Source: Alentia gelatinosa
Taxonomy: Eukaryota; Annelida; Polychaeta; Phyllodocida; Polynoidae
Reading direction: 5' to 3'
Assembly: GCA_950022655.1 (NCBI GenBank)
Contig: OX465580.1
Span: 43,894,028-43,958,027, forward strand
Length of the DNA: 64,000 nt
The position numbers and the translations under genes were made by a program. The notes under the pieces are model-generated. The model made no database searches. It was not told the origin of the DNA and worked only from the letters and a program-made list of their open reading frames with translations. Shown piece by piece: positions 1 through 11,455 of this stretch (within the stretch, counting starts at the first letter, position 1; every line of letters starts with the position of its first letter).

Positions 1-2564
1 TGTGTATGTATGTGAGTATGTGATACTGACATATATTAAGGTTGTATGTGTACAAAGGTAGTCATATGATAAAATTCTATATAAGGGCTCTATGAAGTGT
101 TATAATACTGCTTTTACTGAATTTTGTGATGTAGAACATATCACATCAATTTGAAATACATTTTATTGAATTCCTCATGCTAAGATTAGTGGGAAATGAC
201 ACCTTATTTGCCACTCCACCTCATCTAGATCTATGTAGGAGACCGTTTTCGGCCGTCAGCGCCGTCCTCGGGTGAATTTTGAAAAACGTGTTTTTTCAGA
301 GTCTTCCCCCACTTACGCAGAGGGACATAAGAGCTAAATTTTATCAAAATTGTGCCCTCTACACAACCAAGGTGAGATATGGAGGTTCGGAAGTCACGGT
401 CACGGGACTATTGAATTTTACCCAACTATAGGGCATACAACTGGGAACTTGTAACTTTTTCTTAACACTATGCAACTATTCTAATGTTATTCTAATGTGA
501 TGACTTACCGACAATCGTGATATATAGTCCGATAGCAATATCCACAGATCTTGTAAATGGTGACTGCAATTCTTTTTTTAGGCCGTCCATTTGCTCCATC
601 TCAACTGTTCAGTTTTCCTCTCTGCTTTGAGCTTGACCCATCAATGCCCTATAGGGGTTAGAATATAAGAATAATTACCTATCATATAGAACTAGGAACA
701 AATGGTGTATTCATTAGCTATGAATGAGCATGGAATTAAAAAAAAAGATCTTTAACATTTAAGAGGTTTGGGATTTATGCAGTCAGTAGTCCATACTGTA
801 TCCAACTTGGCACCGAGCCAACTAGCCACTCCTACACTTGCCTATGTAGGTTCCAAATATAGTAAGCCTTCTAATTTCTGCCTCGGGTGTCCAAACTGTC
901 TTCATACACCTACCACCACTCAGATACTCTCGTCAGATCAGATTTGAGGGTCGTCAACACACGTTTTCGCATCACCAAACGCACCGCACATTTCCAAGTT
1001 TGATCCACTACAAGTCCTCATCATTGATCCAGCCTCCAGTGGATCCTATTTTCCTAAGAGAAATTATGGTGTTTTTCTAATAAAGGAATGGTCCCTGTGG
1101 CCCTGTTAATTCCATATTTCTCATGAAATATGGGATCTATCAGGGATCTTATTTCCAATGGGGCCCCTTTCTTGACTCATTCCTCCGTCACCATCTTGAG
1201 GCTAATCCTGCCAAGTCTACACTCACAGTCTACAGTCAGTCATTCATAACGGCCAAGAGACCGATGATGTACTCGTATATGATATGTTAGCTTCAACTCA
1301 AGCGATGCTGCCTATCTCACTCCACGATAGACAAATGATCATTAATGCTAGGTTATCAATTTTAGTATTGAAACGTTAAACTGTTGTATTGATTATGTGG
1401 CCATACCTTCTAAATGTCATCGTAATCCTTTAATCCTATAATACAAGCTCAAAAATATATTTCACTACAGAGTTTTTGGCCTCAAATTTGATCATTAATC
1501 TTCTACTGGTATCAAGAAGTTCCTTCATACGCATATCTGCGGTTATTAGTCTGCCATAGTCTCACCTGTGTACACAGTGACAGCTATAACGACCTTGGTG
1601 TTAGTTGGAACTTTATGATTAAATCTAGGGCCTGGACTGCTGCTCTCCTATATGGGTCATTCTACCAGAGAATGTCATTTTGGTGAATAACAGTCCTCTA
1701 GCTCTTGCAAAATAAGGTATAGATCTATACTGTTGCTCTTATGGCCTTTTTGACATTGCAATCTTTTTTTTCTCCAAATCTATGAGGTTATATTTTCATA
1801 TTTACGCTATAGATCTGCCAATTTTGTAATGTCCATACCAATCTGGAATTTTGTGTGCAGAGTTACAGTACTTAGATAGCAATAACCATCAACAATCTGG
1901 AATATACAATTGAGAAGCCTCCTGTATTCATTATTCATTATTCAACATGGAAATTTTCGTATATTTGCAAACATGAAAAAGTAATATTTTCAGAATAGAA
2001 ATACTTTATTTGGGTGAATAACTGTTTTATCATTGATTTTAGGTTTTCTCTTTGTCCCCGGGCATGCGGTATCCTGTCCACTATAGCTGCCGGACATCAC
2101 TGAACGAAATAGATGTCTGAATTTCCAATAAAGGATGTGTGCTTATAAACTATACAATACATGAAAGGCAGTACCCAATACATAAATTAAAAAAATTGCA
2201 AGTGTAAATTTAGGCCGTACCTCACAAAGTTATGGCAATCTGGATTTATCATTTGAAGCTTATTTCATGTTTCCATTTGGCATAGATAAGTCAATTCTGC
2301 TCACTTTCATCTCGGACTTCACTCATTAAACTTGCCGTGTCCGCTGCACATAATACAGCGCAGATAAATCTACAAAATCACATGACAAGGTGGAGAAGGC
2401 CCCAATTAACAATAGCAAAAACCATATATTTATATAATTAAATAGCTTTCCAAACCCTTATACATTCACAAAACAAGAACATAAAAGGTTGTTTTCTAAA
2501 CTAGGTCAAACTACGGGGGGGGGGGGGGGGGAGGGCGAACTGAAAAATTGCTGACTTTTTTCTT
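1..2564. other. AT-rich non-coding stretch
   Basis: No coding region, RNA gene or complete element recognised on either strand. It holds a transposon-end-like sequence at 1653-1688 (separate entry), a poly-G run near 2516-2531, and a short dispersed repeat around 2441-2485 that recurs near 11741-11785. Confidence 0.6.
1653..1688 (+). repeat. Lone terminal-repeat-like end, relative of the 19377-23278 element
   Basis: Starts TGGGTCATTCTACCAG and continues like the perfect terminal inverted repeat of the 3.9-kb element at 19377-23278, with a few substitutions, and is preceded by TATA as that element is. No inverted partner was found nearby, so this looks like an orphan end of the same family. 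Confidence 0.45.
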
Positions 2565-3235
2565 GGTATGAAGTCAGACTTCGACATTTACCTGTTCCTC
2601 TGGATTGACTGTGAATCTGCGAAAAGTCAGCGAAAAGTCAGACTTTGGCACTTTTTCACTGTGAAAAGTCAGGGCTTAACCTTTAATGCACGCTAAAAAG
2701 TTAGACTGACACTTTTTAATGGTGAAAAGTCAGGGCTTAGCCATCAATGCATGCTGAAAGCCAGACTTTGACACTTTTCCACAGTGAAAAGTCAGGGCTT
2801 AGCCATTGTTGCATGCTAAAAGTCAGACTTTGACACTTTTCCACAGTGAAAAGTCAGGGCTTAGCCATCATTGCATGCTAAAAAGTCAGACTTTGGCACT
2901 TTTCCATGGTGAAAAGTCAGGGCTTAGCCATCATTGCATGCTAAAAAGTGAGACTTTGAAACTTTTCCATGGTGAAAAGTCAGGGTTTAGTCATCATTAC
3001 ATGCTAAAAAGTCAGACTTTGACACTTTTCCATGGTGAAAAGTCAGGGCTTAGCCATCATTGCATGCTAAAAAGTCAGATTTTAACAGTTTTCCATGGTG
3101 AAAAGTCAGGGTTTAGTCATCATTGCATGCTAAAAAGTCAGACTTTGACACTTTTCCATGGTGAAAAGTCAGGGCTTAGCCATCATTGCATGCTAAAAAG
3201 TCAGACTTTGACACTTTTCACCATGGAAAAGTTGG
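2565..3235 (+). repeat. 63-bp tandem array, about 10 units
   Basis: Units begin near 2631, 2696, 2754, 2816, 2879, 2942, 3005, 3068, 3131 and 3194. Most are 63 bp. Each carries AAGTCAGACTTTGACAC, then the near-palindrome CTTTTCCATGGTGAAAAG, then TCAGGGCTTAG. Since 63 is a multiple of 3 the array stays open in one frame and gives a 178-codon ORF (2806-3342) of 21-residue repeats, which I read as a by-product. In the last unit (3211-3232) the palindromic centre is inverted. Confidence 0.9.
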
Positions 3236-3930
3236 GGTGGCAAAAAATTGGAGGGAAGGGGTGGGGGGTGGGGCAGTCGCCACCCTTACCCCCTATTCTG
3301 ACGCCACTGCCTTTCTCCCATGCCCTTGCGAGGTCGGCCTAAAGAAAATAAATATAAAAAGACGGATCCCCATCAAGATGTACATATATACTAGTGGTCA
3401 ACTTACCTGGAGAACAACAATGCTTGCTTGGATTTTTCAAGTCAGTCAGTGGTAGATTGATGTAAGTATTTTAAAGTGTCGTGGTGTCTCGTCGTTCAGT
3501 GCAGGCTAGACGTTGTCTCTGACGTCCTATAAACCCTCCCGGCTATCTCTGCAGTGGTTGGCCACCGACAGTCACTCATATGCTCATTATGTCTCGCTCA
3601 CAGAGATGACCAAAGTGCGGACATTGGAAAGCGGGGCCACGCCTTTCTTAGTTATGCCACTGATTGCACACTGGACACCGTGTTGTTTCTCAGTTATGAA
3701 ACTAATTGCACACAAAGATTTTATTGACTGAGACTGGTCATGTGAGACCAAGTATTCTTCTTAACGATATGTAGTATTATTCATAATTACATCAATTTGG
3801 GGATACAAAGGTCCAAAGTCAGGAAAAGTGTGAAGAGGAGACTGAGTCTCCTGTCGAGCCCTCTCTGTATCCTATGAGACTGGAGTGCACTACCTGTGCC
3901 GGCGCACCTGTCCCATACCAAACCCCACCA
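3236..3930. other. Intergenic stretch, nothing recognised
   Basis: Begins with a GT-rich segment (3236-3290). No gene, RNA or complete repeat recognised. Confidence 0.5.
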
Positions 3931-5580
3931 GGGCCCTGGGCCTTGTTTTTTAGTAACGACAATCGTTATTGGCGACATCGGCCAGGCGGGAGTGTCCTAT
4001 AGAGCCACGATCGTAGATGCTACGACAAATGTGTTGTATCGACGACATCTAGAGAGCTCAAATGTGTTTTTTAGTCACGACACTCTGTGCCTAGCTGAGC
4101 TGAAAGTATCGCCAACTATGTCGTAAGGCTAAGACAATTTTAGACATGTCGTAGCAAACACGGAACATTACTTCCCGTGGGAATTAAGCGATGAAACTTT
4201 TACACGAGTAAGGTAAACATATAACTTAATTCGTACCAAATATGAAGAAAAGCGGCCGCACCGTTCTGAAGTTATCTGTGTTTTAATTTCGTCATAGCTC
4301 TGGTGGCCAGTATAACCCTACCATCACGTGATCTAATTTATGCGGCGACCTTGACATCGACTTCGCTTACTTCACTCTCCTTGCAGAGATTTGGCGTGGT
4401 ATACCGCGAAAGATCTGCTTGGAGAGTGCGTGTAAGATATCCGCACACTGCACCGCTAGAGCAACCTTTGGAAAACAGATTTTGCGGCACAATAAACCGG
4501 AGGGGCGCAGTGTGCGATATCCGATCGATAGCCCAATGTTTCAAATTCAATCGCCGATAAATTCAGAACGGTGCATCCGTTCTTCTTCATATTTGAAACG
4601 ATTATGGGTTACATTTAGTCCTTACTCGTGTTAAAGTTTCATAGCTTAATTCGTATGGGCAGCACAGGAAATCCACAATGACGTTTTATAGAACCTGTGA
4701 CAGTTCTATACTTGTCGTCAGGGCCGACAATTTGAGCTCAGATCATAGGCTGCAGGCTACGACACCGTCTATAGCACGGCGGCCATTTTGTATCACCAAA
4801 TAATGTCTTGGTCTCAAGCGACGATCTTAGGCCATCGTGGATCGACGATATCGTGACTAAAAAACAAGGCCCTGTTTTTCAGTAACGACATCGTCGGCCA
4901 ACGATACCCTACGATCGTCCAGCGGTTCCATGACAATTTGGAAGACACAAGATGGCTGGTGTTCTATAGACACGATCGTAGTGCGCCACTGACGATCGCC
5001 GCTAAACTGTCGTCTGCTAAGATTAGTATAGAACTGTCTTAGGTTCTATAACAAACCACTGTGCGTATATAGAGGATTTCCCTGCTTCCCATACGAATTA
5101 AGCAATGAAATTTTAACACGAGTACGGGATACATATGACCTATAATCGTACCAAATATGAAGAAAATCAACTAGATCGTCCCGAAGTTATCGGCGTTTGA
5201 ATTTCGTCATAGCAATCATCTTCTCTGGTGGCCAGTCACCCTCCCACCTCCCGATGAGCAGGCGATGTCAAGGTCCCTGAATAAATTAGCGGAGGCATCG
5301 GGAAAATACACTGGCCACCAGAGCAGACGATTGCTACAACGGGAAGGGAAGTTGCGCATTCTGTACGACATGTCCATAGGTGTCATAAACGGACGACACT
5401 TTGGGCGACATTTTCGATCACGTGACCCCACGATTGTCGTGACTGAAAACACGTTTGGCTGCCCTACGCTTCTTAGACTCACGACATATCGCCTATTCAC
5501 TTAAGTGTCGTGTCTATCGAACACTGACGGCAAAAACACATTGCCCAGAACGATTGTCGTGACTGAAAAACAGGCCCCTG
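3931..5580. mobile_element. Paired non-autonomous inverted-repeat element (two adjoining units)
   Basis: Unit 1 runs from about 3938 (GGGCCTTGTTTTTTAG) to 4872, where the same sequence returns inverted. Unit 2 follows at once (about 4868, GGCCCTGTTTTTCAG) and closes inverted at about 5576 (CTGAAAAACAGGCC). The word TTTTCAGT(A/C)ACGACA also occurs inside in both orientations (near 4068 and 5448). Inner blocks around 4185-4320 and 4560-4660 are inverted copies, and 5095-5250 repeats the first. No ORF of note. It looks like a fold-back or MITE-type DNA element; superfamily not assigned. Its outer ends match those of the 32342-33891 element. Confidence 0.7.
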
Positions 5581-5980
5581 GTGAGGTGTGGGGGTATTAA
5601 GTTGAGGTTGACCGATGCGACCTCTGTGATTAATACATCAAATAACCTACATTATTACTAGTTTGGCAACCAACCCCTTCTACGATATAGCTCTGGTTGC
5701 CAGTGTACATTATTACCTACTATATCTAAAAAACTATGATTCTGGTAGAATCCGCTTGGAAATGCTCCCACACATAGAGACAAAGTGAATCCGATCTAGG
5801 CGTGGAGAATGAAGGCTCACAAGAGTGAGATTCTCGTGCGGTGAAAAACTCGAACCTGTTCTTCTTTTTTATAGGACTATACTCAGACAAACTTCCTCTC
5901 TTATGATTCATTTTGAGCCATGTCGAAATCAAAGTTTAGTATTGTAGTTTTCGTATCTACTTTTCTTGTGAGAAACCAAT
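5581..5980. other. Flank of the gypsy insertion
   Basis: No gene seen. Ends with CCAAT (5976-5980), which is repeated directly after the gypsy element at 11078-11082 and is its target-site duplication. Confidence 0.6.
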
Positions 5981-6169
5981 TGTTACGTGTCCTCTACTTG
6001 TTCTTACATACACTATCGCCACCTTGTGTATCGTGACAATACTACATATAGTAGCCCCCTCTAGTGAGAAAACAGACACACTACTAGTTTCACTTCATGT
6101 TGTTGTTCTACCAGTCACTCTACAAAGTCTACCCTTCTGAGCTGCTCATAGACCCACAACCACGCAACA
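5981..6169 (+). repeat. 5' LTR of gypsy element
   Basis: Begins TGTTACGTGTCC and ends CACGCAACA, giving the canonical TG...CA termini. 189 bp. Near-identical to 10889-11077. Confidence 0.96.
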
Positions 6170-6188
6170 TGGTGGCAGCGGTGGGATT
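6170..6188 (+). promoter_or_regulatory. Primer-binding site, tRNA-Leu type
   Basis: TGGTGGCAGCGGTGGGATT abuts the LTR. It is complementary to the 3' end (CCCACCGCTGCCA plus CCA) typical of metazoan tRNA-Leu with AAG/UAA anticodons. The same site stands next to another LTR at 24240. Confidence 0.9.
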
Positions 6189-6636
6189 ATTGTTAATGGA
6201 ATGACACAAACAGGTGGGGAATGCCCAAACTCTATATTTCTCAAATATAGGCCCCTCTGAAGTGAGACCACATGACTGAGTGATAATAGGGGACATCTCC
6301 CATATGCTCAACACTAGCTGTGTAAACCATTACACTAGTGAACTCTCTGACTTGCTGGATAACTACTCTGTGTCTCAAGTATAATTGCAAGTTGTTCCAC
6401 AACTGATTTCCTGCTGTGACTGGTGTTGGAGCTTCATAGTGTGGTGGTGGTACTTATTAGACTGATCTTCTGGGAACTGCTGTTGGTGCTGGTCTGAACC
6501 ATCATTAGCACTTCCGCCTGTTTACTGCACTTCATATGACTCTTCTGAACTCTGTGTTTTAATAATTGTGGTAGTGCAAAGGGTCTGGGTTGCCTGAACT
6601 CTGTGTGTGTGCTAATTCCTCCATTTTCTGCTAATA

Positions 6637-9600
6637 ATGGTTGATGCACAACCCATTCCCCCAGTCCATGGGATCAGGCCACCACAACCACTCACCCTAG
6701 ACTCTAATATTACTGAAAATTGGAAGCTCTTCAAACAGAAATGGAAAAACTATGCTGTCATTGCCCAACTTGACAGACAACCAGCCGTGTATCAGGTCGC
6801 TCTACTCCTCCATACGCTTGGTGATGACGCCCTCCGTGTATACAATGGGTTTGATTTCACGACGCCTGAGGCTCAACGAACCGTCGATGATATCCTTGAA
6901 CGATTCGACCAGTTTGCAGTTGGAGAGGTGAACGAGACGTATGAGCGTTTCATTTTCAACAAAAGGGCCCAAAATGAGGGTGAAACTTTTGAGAGTTTCT
7001 ACTCGTCCATCAGGTCTCTCATAAAAACGTGCAACTATTGCGCCAATTGTGTTGACTCTATTTTACGGGATCGGATCGTTATTGGCATACATGATTCTGA
7101 AACTCAGACATCACTCCTGAAAGAAAGGAACCTAACTCTCCAGCGGGCAGTCGACACATGTAAATCTGCCGAGAATGCCTCGACTCAAGGCCGTGCCCTC
7201 CGTCCCGACCCGGTGCACAAAGTCGCTGCCATAAATGGCTACCGACAAAAGAAAACAAAACCGTCAAGAGACAAGATGAGAGCCAGTCACAAAGGCCATG
7301 ATCCAGATGAGCGAGAGTGCAAGTTCTGTGGTCGCACCCATGTCATGAAGAAGGAAAAATGCCCAGCCTGGGGCAAGAAATGCTCATCCTGTGGCAAGGA
7401 AAACCATTTCCACTACAAGTGCCCAACTGACAAAAAGAAAGTCCACAACATTGAAGATCAGGAAGAGGAGACCTCTGACGAGGAATGGATCAACATTGTT
7501 CATGAGATTGATGCTGTCCACTCAAAAGCCTCTACTCAACTTAAAGGCAGGATGCTGATCAATAACAAAGAAGTCACCTTCCAGATTGACATGGGCGCTA
7601 CAGTAAACATTCTACCAGAAAAATATGCTGCTAACATCCAGCCCACATCTAGGACGCTCCAGATGTGGAATGAATCAACGTCAAAACCAGTCGGTGTCTG
7701 CCGTCTCTCCATACGCAACCCGAAGAATATGAAGAAGTACTCAGTCGAATTTATTGTTGTAAACAACAAGTGTACCCCCTTACTCGGGTGGAAGACAGCA
7801 GAGAAAATGGATCTGCTCCGCATCATGAACAAAAATCTGGAACGCATTGCGGCCATCCAGCCTCAGCCATCTCCAGAATGCCTTCCTGCTTCACTCAACA
7901 AAGAGACCATAATTGAACACTATCCTGATGTTTTCAATGGAGAGCTAGGGCAGCTCCCTGGCATAGCTCATCTCCAGATCAAGGATGATGCTGTCCCTAT
8001 CATCATGGCCAACCGAAGGACACCAGTGGCCATCAGAGACAAACTGGCAGGTGAACTCAAGCGTCTTGAGGGACTTGGGGTCATCGCCAAAGTCACTAAG
8101 CCAACTCCATGGATTAGTCAAGTGGTCATAGTCCACAAGAAGTCGGGAGACCTTAGGATATGCATAGATCCAAGGGAACTTAACAAAGCACTTGTGCGTG
8201 AGAGATACACCATGCCAATACTGGAAGACAAGCTGCATGAATTGGGCCAATCTCGCATCTTCTCCAAGGCCGACCTCGCATCTGGATATTGGCATGTCCA
8301 GTTGGACCATGACTCAAGTCTGCTCACCACCTTTCAGACCTGCCATGGAAGGTACAGATGGTGCCGTCTCCCATTCGGTACCTCAGTCTCTGCTGAGATT
8401 TTCCAGAGGAGACTGCTTGAAGCCCTTGATGGACTCCCTGGTGTCATATGCATTGCAGATGATGTGATCATCCACGGAAAAGATGTAGCCACACACGATC
8501 AGAACCTGGACATCTTCCTCCAACGATGTGCCGAGAGAGGGATCAAGCTGAACTGTGACAAATTTGAATTGCGATTGAATGAAGTGACCTTTATGGGCCA
8601 TCGGATCACTAAGGATGGTCTACAGTCTGACCCTGAGAAGGTCAAGGCCATCAACGAGATGCCAAAGCCGGAGAATCTACAACAGCTACGACAATTCTTA
8701 GGATGCATCAACTACCTCGCAAAATTCATGCCACATCTGTCTAACATCTTACAGCCTCTTCTGATACTCACCAGGAAAGAAGTCGCATGGAACTGGTCTG
8801 AGAACCAGCAAAGTGCTTATGACAAAGCAAAGGAGTTAGTTACAACAACTCCAGTGCTGGCATTCTATGACCCCACAAAGGAACTCACCATAGAAAACGA
8901 TGCTAGCGAATATGGTCTAGGGTCTGCACTTTTCCAGGATGGGAAGCCTATTGCCTTTGCAAGCCGCACTCTGACCGATCCTGAAACTCGGTATGCCCAA
9001 ATCGAGAAAGAGATGCTTGCGGTCTGCTATGGGCTAACCAAATTTCACCACTACACCTATGGTAGAGATGTCAATGTGATCACTGATCACAAGCCTCTGG
9101 TTTCTATTGTTCAGAAACCACTCTCCAAGGCACCGAGGAGACTACAAAACTTACTGCTGCGAACACAGGAATACTCATATTCCCTTGCCTACCGAGCAGG
9201 AACGGCAATCCCTGTAGCAGATGCTCTCTCCCGTGCACCACTTCCTGGAAAGAAGAAAGGGGAACTAGTAAACAACATTTTCTTCACACCAATCAAGATG
9301 GATAGGCTATCTCAAATCCAGATGGCAACTCAAGCTGACGACACCCTAATGACCCTGAAAAAGGTCATCATGGCCGGGTGGCCAAACATGAAGAGAGATG
9401 TAGTGCCTTCAATAACTCCCTACTTCGACTACCGTGATGAGCTAACAATTCAAGATGGCATCATCCTACGTGGGGAACGTGTAGTTATCCCACTCTCACT
9501 CAGGCCTGACATCAAGAAAAAGCTCCATGCTGGACACCTAGGTATCAACTCTTGCCTTCGTCGTGCACGTGAGCTGGTGTTTTGGCCAGGTATGTCAGCC

Positions 9601-10683
9601 GAAATACGCCAAGCAATTGAGAACTGTGACACTTGTGCCATGTACTGTGACCGGCAATCCGCTGAGCCACTGGTCATGAACAAAGTACCAGACCGTCCTT
9701 ATGCAACAGTTGCAACTGACCTCTTTACTATCCAAGGCCGTGAATACTTAGTCACAGTGGACTGCTACAGCACTTTCATTGAGGTGGACTACCTGACCTC
9801 AACGACCTCTGAAGCTGTGATTTCAAAGCTGAAACAACACTTTGCCCGCTATGGCATTCCCGATACAGTCATAAGTGACAACGGCCCACAATTCTCATCC
9901 GAGAGTTTCCATGACTTCGCTACAAAGTGGAATTTTACCCACCAGACATCAAGCCCAGGAAACAGTCAGTCGAATGGAGCGGCAGAGGCAGCAGTGAAAA
10001 CTGTCAAACGAATGATGCGTAAATGTGCCAAGGCAAAAGAGGATCCATATCTGGGACTCCTGAACCTACGAAACACCCCAACAGAAGGGCTCTCATCCAG
10101 CCCAAGCCAGAGGCTCATGGGAAGGAGGACTAGGACCCTTGTGCCTACTACCACTGATGCTCTTAGGCCCAAACAGCCCAAGGATGAGAAACCAAACATG
10201 GAAAACAAACGTGCTAAGGCAGCAGAACGTCATCTTGCCAGAAGGACTCTCGGCATGTTACATCCTGGTGACAATGTCCGGGTACAACCGACCCAACCTG
10301 GACAAGTAATGTGGAAGCAGGCCACAGTCACCCGTCATCTTGGTGGCAAGAGCTATGAAGTAGCCACTGATGATGGGTCCACACTCAGAAGGAACCGACG
10401 ACTCCTACGTTCTAAAACCCGTTCTACTGATGACTCCTGCTCAGTTGAGACCCCAGCTGAGCCAACTTGCAGGGCAACCCCTGCCAAACCGCCCCTCTCA
10501 CCACGCAAGGCGAAACCACCCACAGTCTACGATGGTCCTGTGTGCCCCCCATCAGTCACACCAGGCACTGCCACTGCAGATGCTGTTGAGACCCAGTTGC
10601 AGGCAGAGGCCTGCCAGCAGAGCCCGAATCACACCACCCGGTCGGGAAGAAATATCAAAGTCCCAGCTAGATACAAAGACTGA
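6637..10683 (+). CDS. Gag-Pol polyprotein of Ty3/gypsy retrotransposon
   Basis: A single uninterrupted frame of 1348 codons. Residues 1-220 are gag-like. Cysteine-rich zinc-knuckle motifs lie at about 228-262 (CKFCGRTH onward). The aspartic protease is around 300-400 with its active site at 318-320 reading D-M-G instead of the usual D-T/S-G. Reverse transcriptase spans about 450-720, with ADLASGYW near 545 and the catalytic IADD box near 606-609. RNase H follows (catalytic DAS at 755). Integrase has an HHCC zinc motif from about 963 and a D,D35E core at D1028, D1081 and E1117, with exactly 35 residues between the last two. A basic C-terminal module (about 1205-1255) precedes the end. Gag and pol are fused without a frameshift. 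Enzymatic competence is inferred from intact motifs apart from the protease change. Confidence 0.96.
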   Translation: MVDAQPIPPVHGIRPPQPLTLDSNITENWKLFKQKWKNYAVIAQLDRQPAVYQVALLLHTLGDDALRVYNGFDFTTPEAQRTVDDILERFDQFAVGEVNETYERFIFNKRAQNEGETFESFYSSIRSLIKTCNYCANCVDSILRDRIVIGIHDSETQTSLLKERNLTLQRAVDTCKSAENASTQGRALRPDPVHKVAAINGYRQKKTKPSRDKMRASHKGHDPDERECKFCGRTHVMKKEKCPAWGKKCSSCGKENHFHYKCPTDKKKVHNIEDQEEETSDEEWINIVHEIDAVHSKASTQLKGRMLINNKEVTFQIDMGATVNILPEKYAANIQPTSRTLQMWNESTSKPVGVCRLSIRNPKNMKKYSVEFIVVNNKCTPLLGWKTAEKMDLLRIMNKNLERIAAIQPQPSPECLPASLNKETIIEHYPDVFNGELGQLPGIAHLQIKDDAVPIIMANRRTPVAIRDKLAGELKRLEGLGVIAKVTKPTPWISQVVIVHKKSGDLRICIDPRELNKALVRERYTMPILEDKLHELGQSRIFSKADLASGYWHVQLDHDSSLLTTFQTCHGRYRWCRLPFGTSVSAEIFQRRLLEALDGLPGVICIADDVIIHGKDVATHDQNLDIFLQRCAERGIKLNCDKFELRLNEVTFMGHRITKDGLQSDPEKVKAINEMPKPENLQQLRQFLGCINYLAKFMPHLSNILQPLLILTRKEVAWNWSENQQSAYDKAKELVTTTPVLAFYDPTKELTIENDASEYGLGSALFQDGKPIAFASRTLTDPETRYAQIEKEMLAVCYGLTKFHHYTYGRDVNVITDHKPLVSIVQKPLSKAPRRLQNLLLRTQEYSYSLAYRAGTAIPVADALSRAPLPGKKKGELVNNIFFTPIKMDRLSQIQMATQADDTLMTLKKVIMAGWPNMKRDVVPSITPYFDYRDELTIQDGIILRGERVVIPLSLRPDIKKKLHAGHLGINSCLRRARELVFWPGMSAEIRQAIENCDTCAMYCDRQSAEPLVMNKVPDRPYATVATDLFTIQGREYLVTVDCYSTFIEVDYLTSTTSEAVISKLKQHFARYGIPDTVISDNGPQFSSESFHDFATKWNFTHQTSSPGNSQSNGAAEAAVKTVKRMMRKCAKAKEDPYLGLLNLRNTPTEGLSSSPSQRLMGRRTRTLVPTTTDALRPKQPKDEKPNMENKRAKAAERHLARRTLGMLHPGDNVRVQPTQPGQVMWKQATVTRHLGGKSYEVATDDGSTLRRNRRLLRSKTRSTDDSCSVETPAEPTCRATPAKPPLSPRKAKPPTVYDGPVCPPSVTPGTATADAVETQLQAEACQQSPNHTTRSGRNIKVPARYKD

Positions 10684-10875
10684 GACAACTTCAAGATGCA
10701 CTTTTGTTTTTAATGGCTGATAAATAACCCAGTATAAAACAAAGTCATTCTGATATATCTTTTTACCTCTTAGTCAACTACATATCAGTTGAATAATATC
10801 AAAGACCTTTTATCTATAATGACTTGTTGTTTTATTTTATCCTTTATACATTTCAGTTTCAGAGACTCTTTGTCT

Positions 10876-10888
10876 AAAGGAGGGAAGA
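10876..10888 (+). other. Polypurine tract
   Basis: AAAGGAGGGAAGA directly precedes the 3' LTR, the position and composition expected for the plus-strand primer. Confidence 0.85.
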
Positions 10889-11077
10889 TGTTACGTGTCC
10901 TCTACTTGTTCTTACATACACTATCGCCACCTTGTGTATCGTGACAATACTACATATAGTAGCCCCCTCTAGTGAAAAAACAGACACACTACTAGTTTCA
11001 CTTCATGTTGTTGTTCTACCAGTCACTCTACAAAGTCTACCCTTCTGAGCTGCTCATAGACCCACAAACACGCAACA
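10889..11077 (+). repeat. 3' LTR of gypsy element
   Basis: 189 bp, starts TGTTACGTGTCC, ends CACGCAACA and is followed by the CCAAT target duplication. Two substitutions relative to the 5' LTR were seen by eye. Confidence 0.96.
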
Positions 11078-11162
11078 CCAATGAGATCTCAACTCTCGCT
11101 GGTAGCCCTTTCAAAACTCCGCTGATTCCCCCCACCCACCAACAGCCTAAGTATTTGGCCGT

Positions 11163-11455
11163 TGTAGTGCCAAAATCGGTTACCCTGCCAAAAATGGTAA
11201 TTATCGCCCACCCAATGCACGAATGCGTCTGCACACGCTCTTCCGGTCAGATTTCACGGACTGTCGGACGTACTACTATTTTGATGTGATTTTAATGTAA
11301 ATAAATGAAAAGAGTAGTATTTAGACATGAGAATTACATGTCGTGATATGCTTAATTTCGGCAAATTTCATCACTGCGTATGTTCGCGCATGCGCACAAG
11401 ATACTAGTGGGCGATAATTACCATTTTTGGCAGGGTAACTGATTTTGGCATTACA
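11163..11455. mobile_element. MITE (family 1, copy a)
   Basis: About 293 bp with terminal inverted repeats of roughly 50 bp. The left end starts TGTAGTGCCAAAATCGG and the right end closes TTTTGGCATTACA. Both arms contain GTTACCCTGCCAAAAA and end inward at ATTATCGCCCAC. No coding capacity. Relatives lie at 43918-44222, 44241-44522 and, partial, 33920-34125; in those the internal word reads CTGCGAAAA. Confidence 0.8.

Larger units (their letters stand above)
5981..11077 (+). mobile_element. Complete Ty3/gypsy LTR retrotransposon
   Basis: All landmarks of an intact element are present in order: 5' LTR 5981-6169, tRNA-Leu-type primer site directly after it, leader, one gag-pol ORF 6637-10683, purine tract 10876-10888, 3' LTR 10889-11077, and the 5-bp target duplication CCAAT on both sides. 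Total 5097 bp. The LTRs are the same length and I count two differences in 189 positions, so insertion looks recent. There is no envelope-like ORF. The domain order PR-RT-RH-IN is diagnostic of Ty3/gypsy. A Mag/SURL-like placement is suggested by the single ORF and Leu primer but is only an inference. Confidence 0.96.

Noticed and set aside
2806..3342. 178-codon ORF with 21-residue repeats
   Set aside because: It exactly mirrors the 63-bp DNA array and runs out into unrelated sequence. No coding evidence.
6170..6190. tRNA-Leu gene fragment
   Set aside because: Only the 3'-end complement is present and it abuts an LTR, so it is a primer-binding site.
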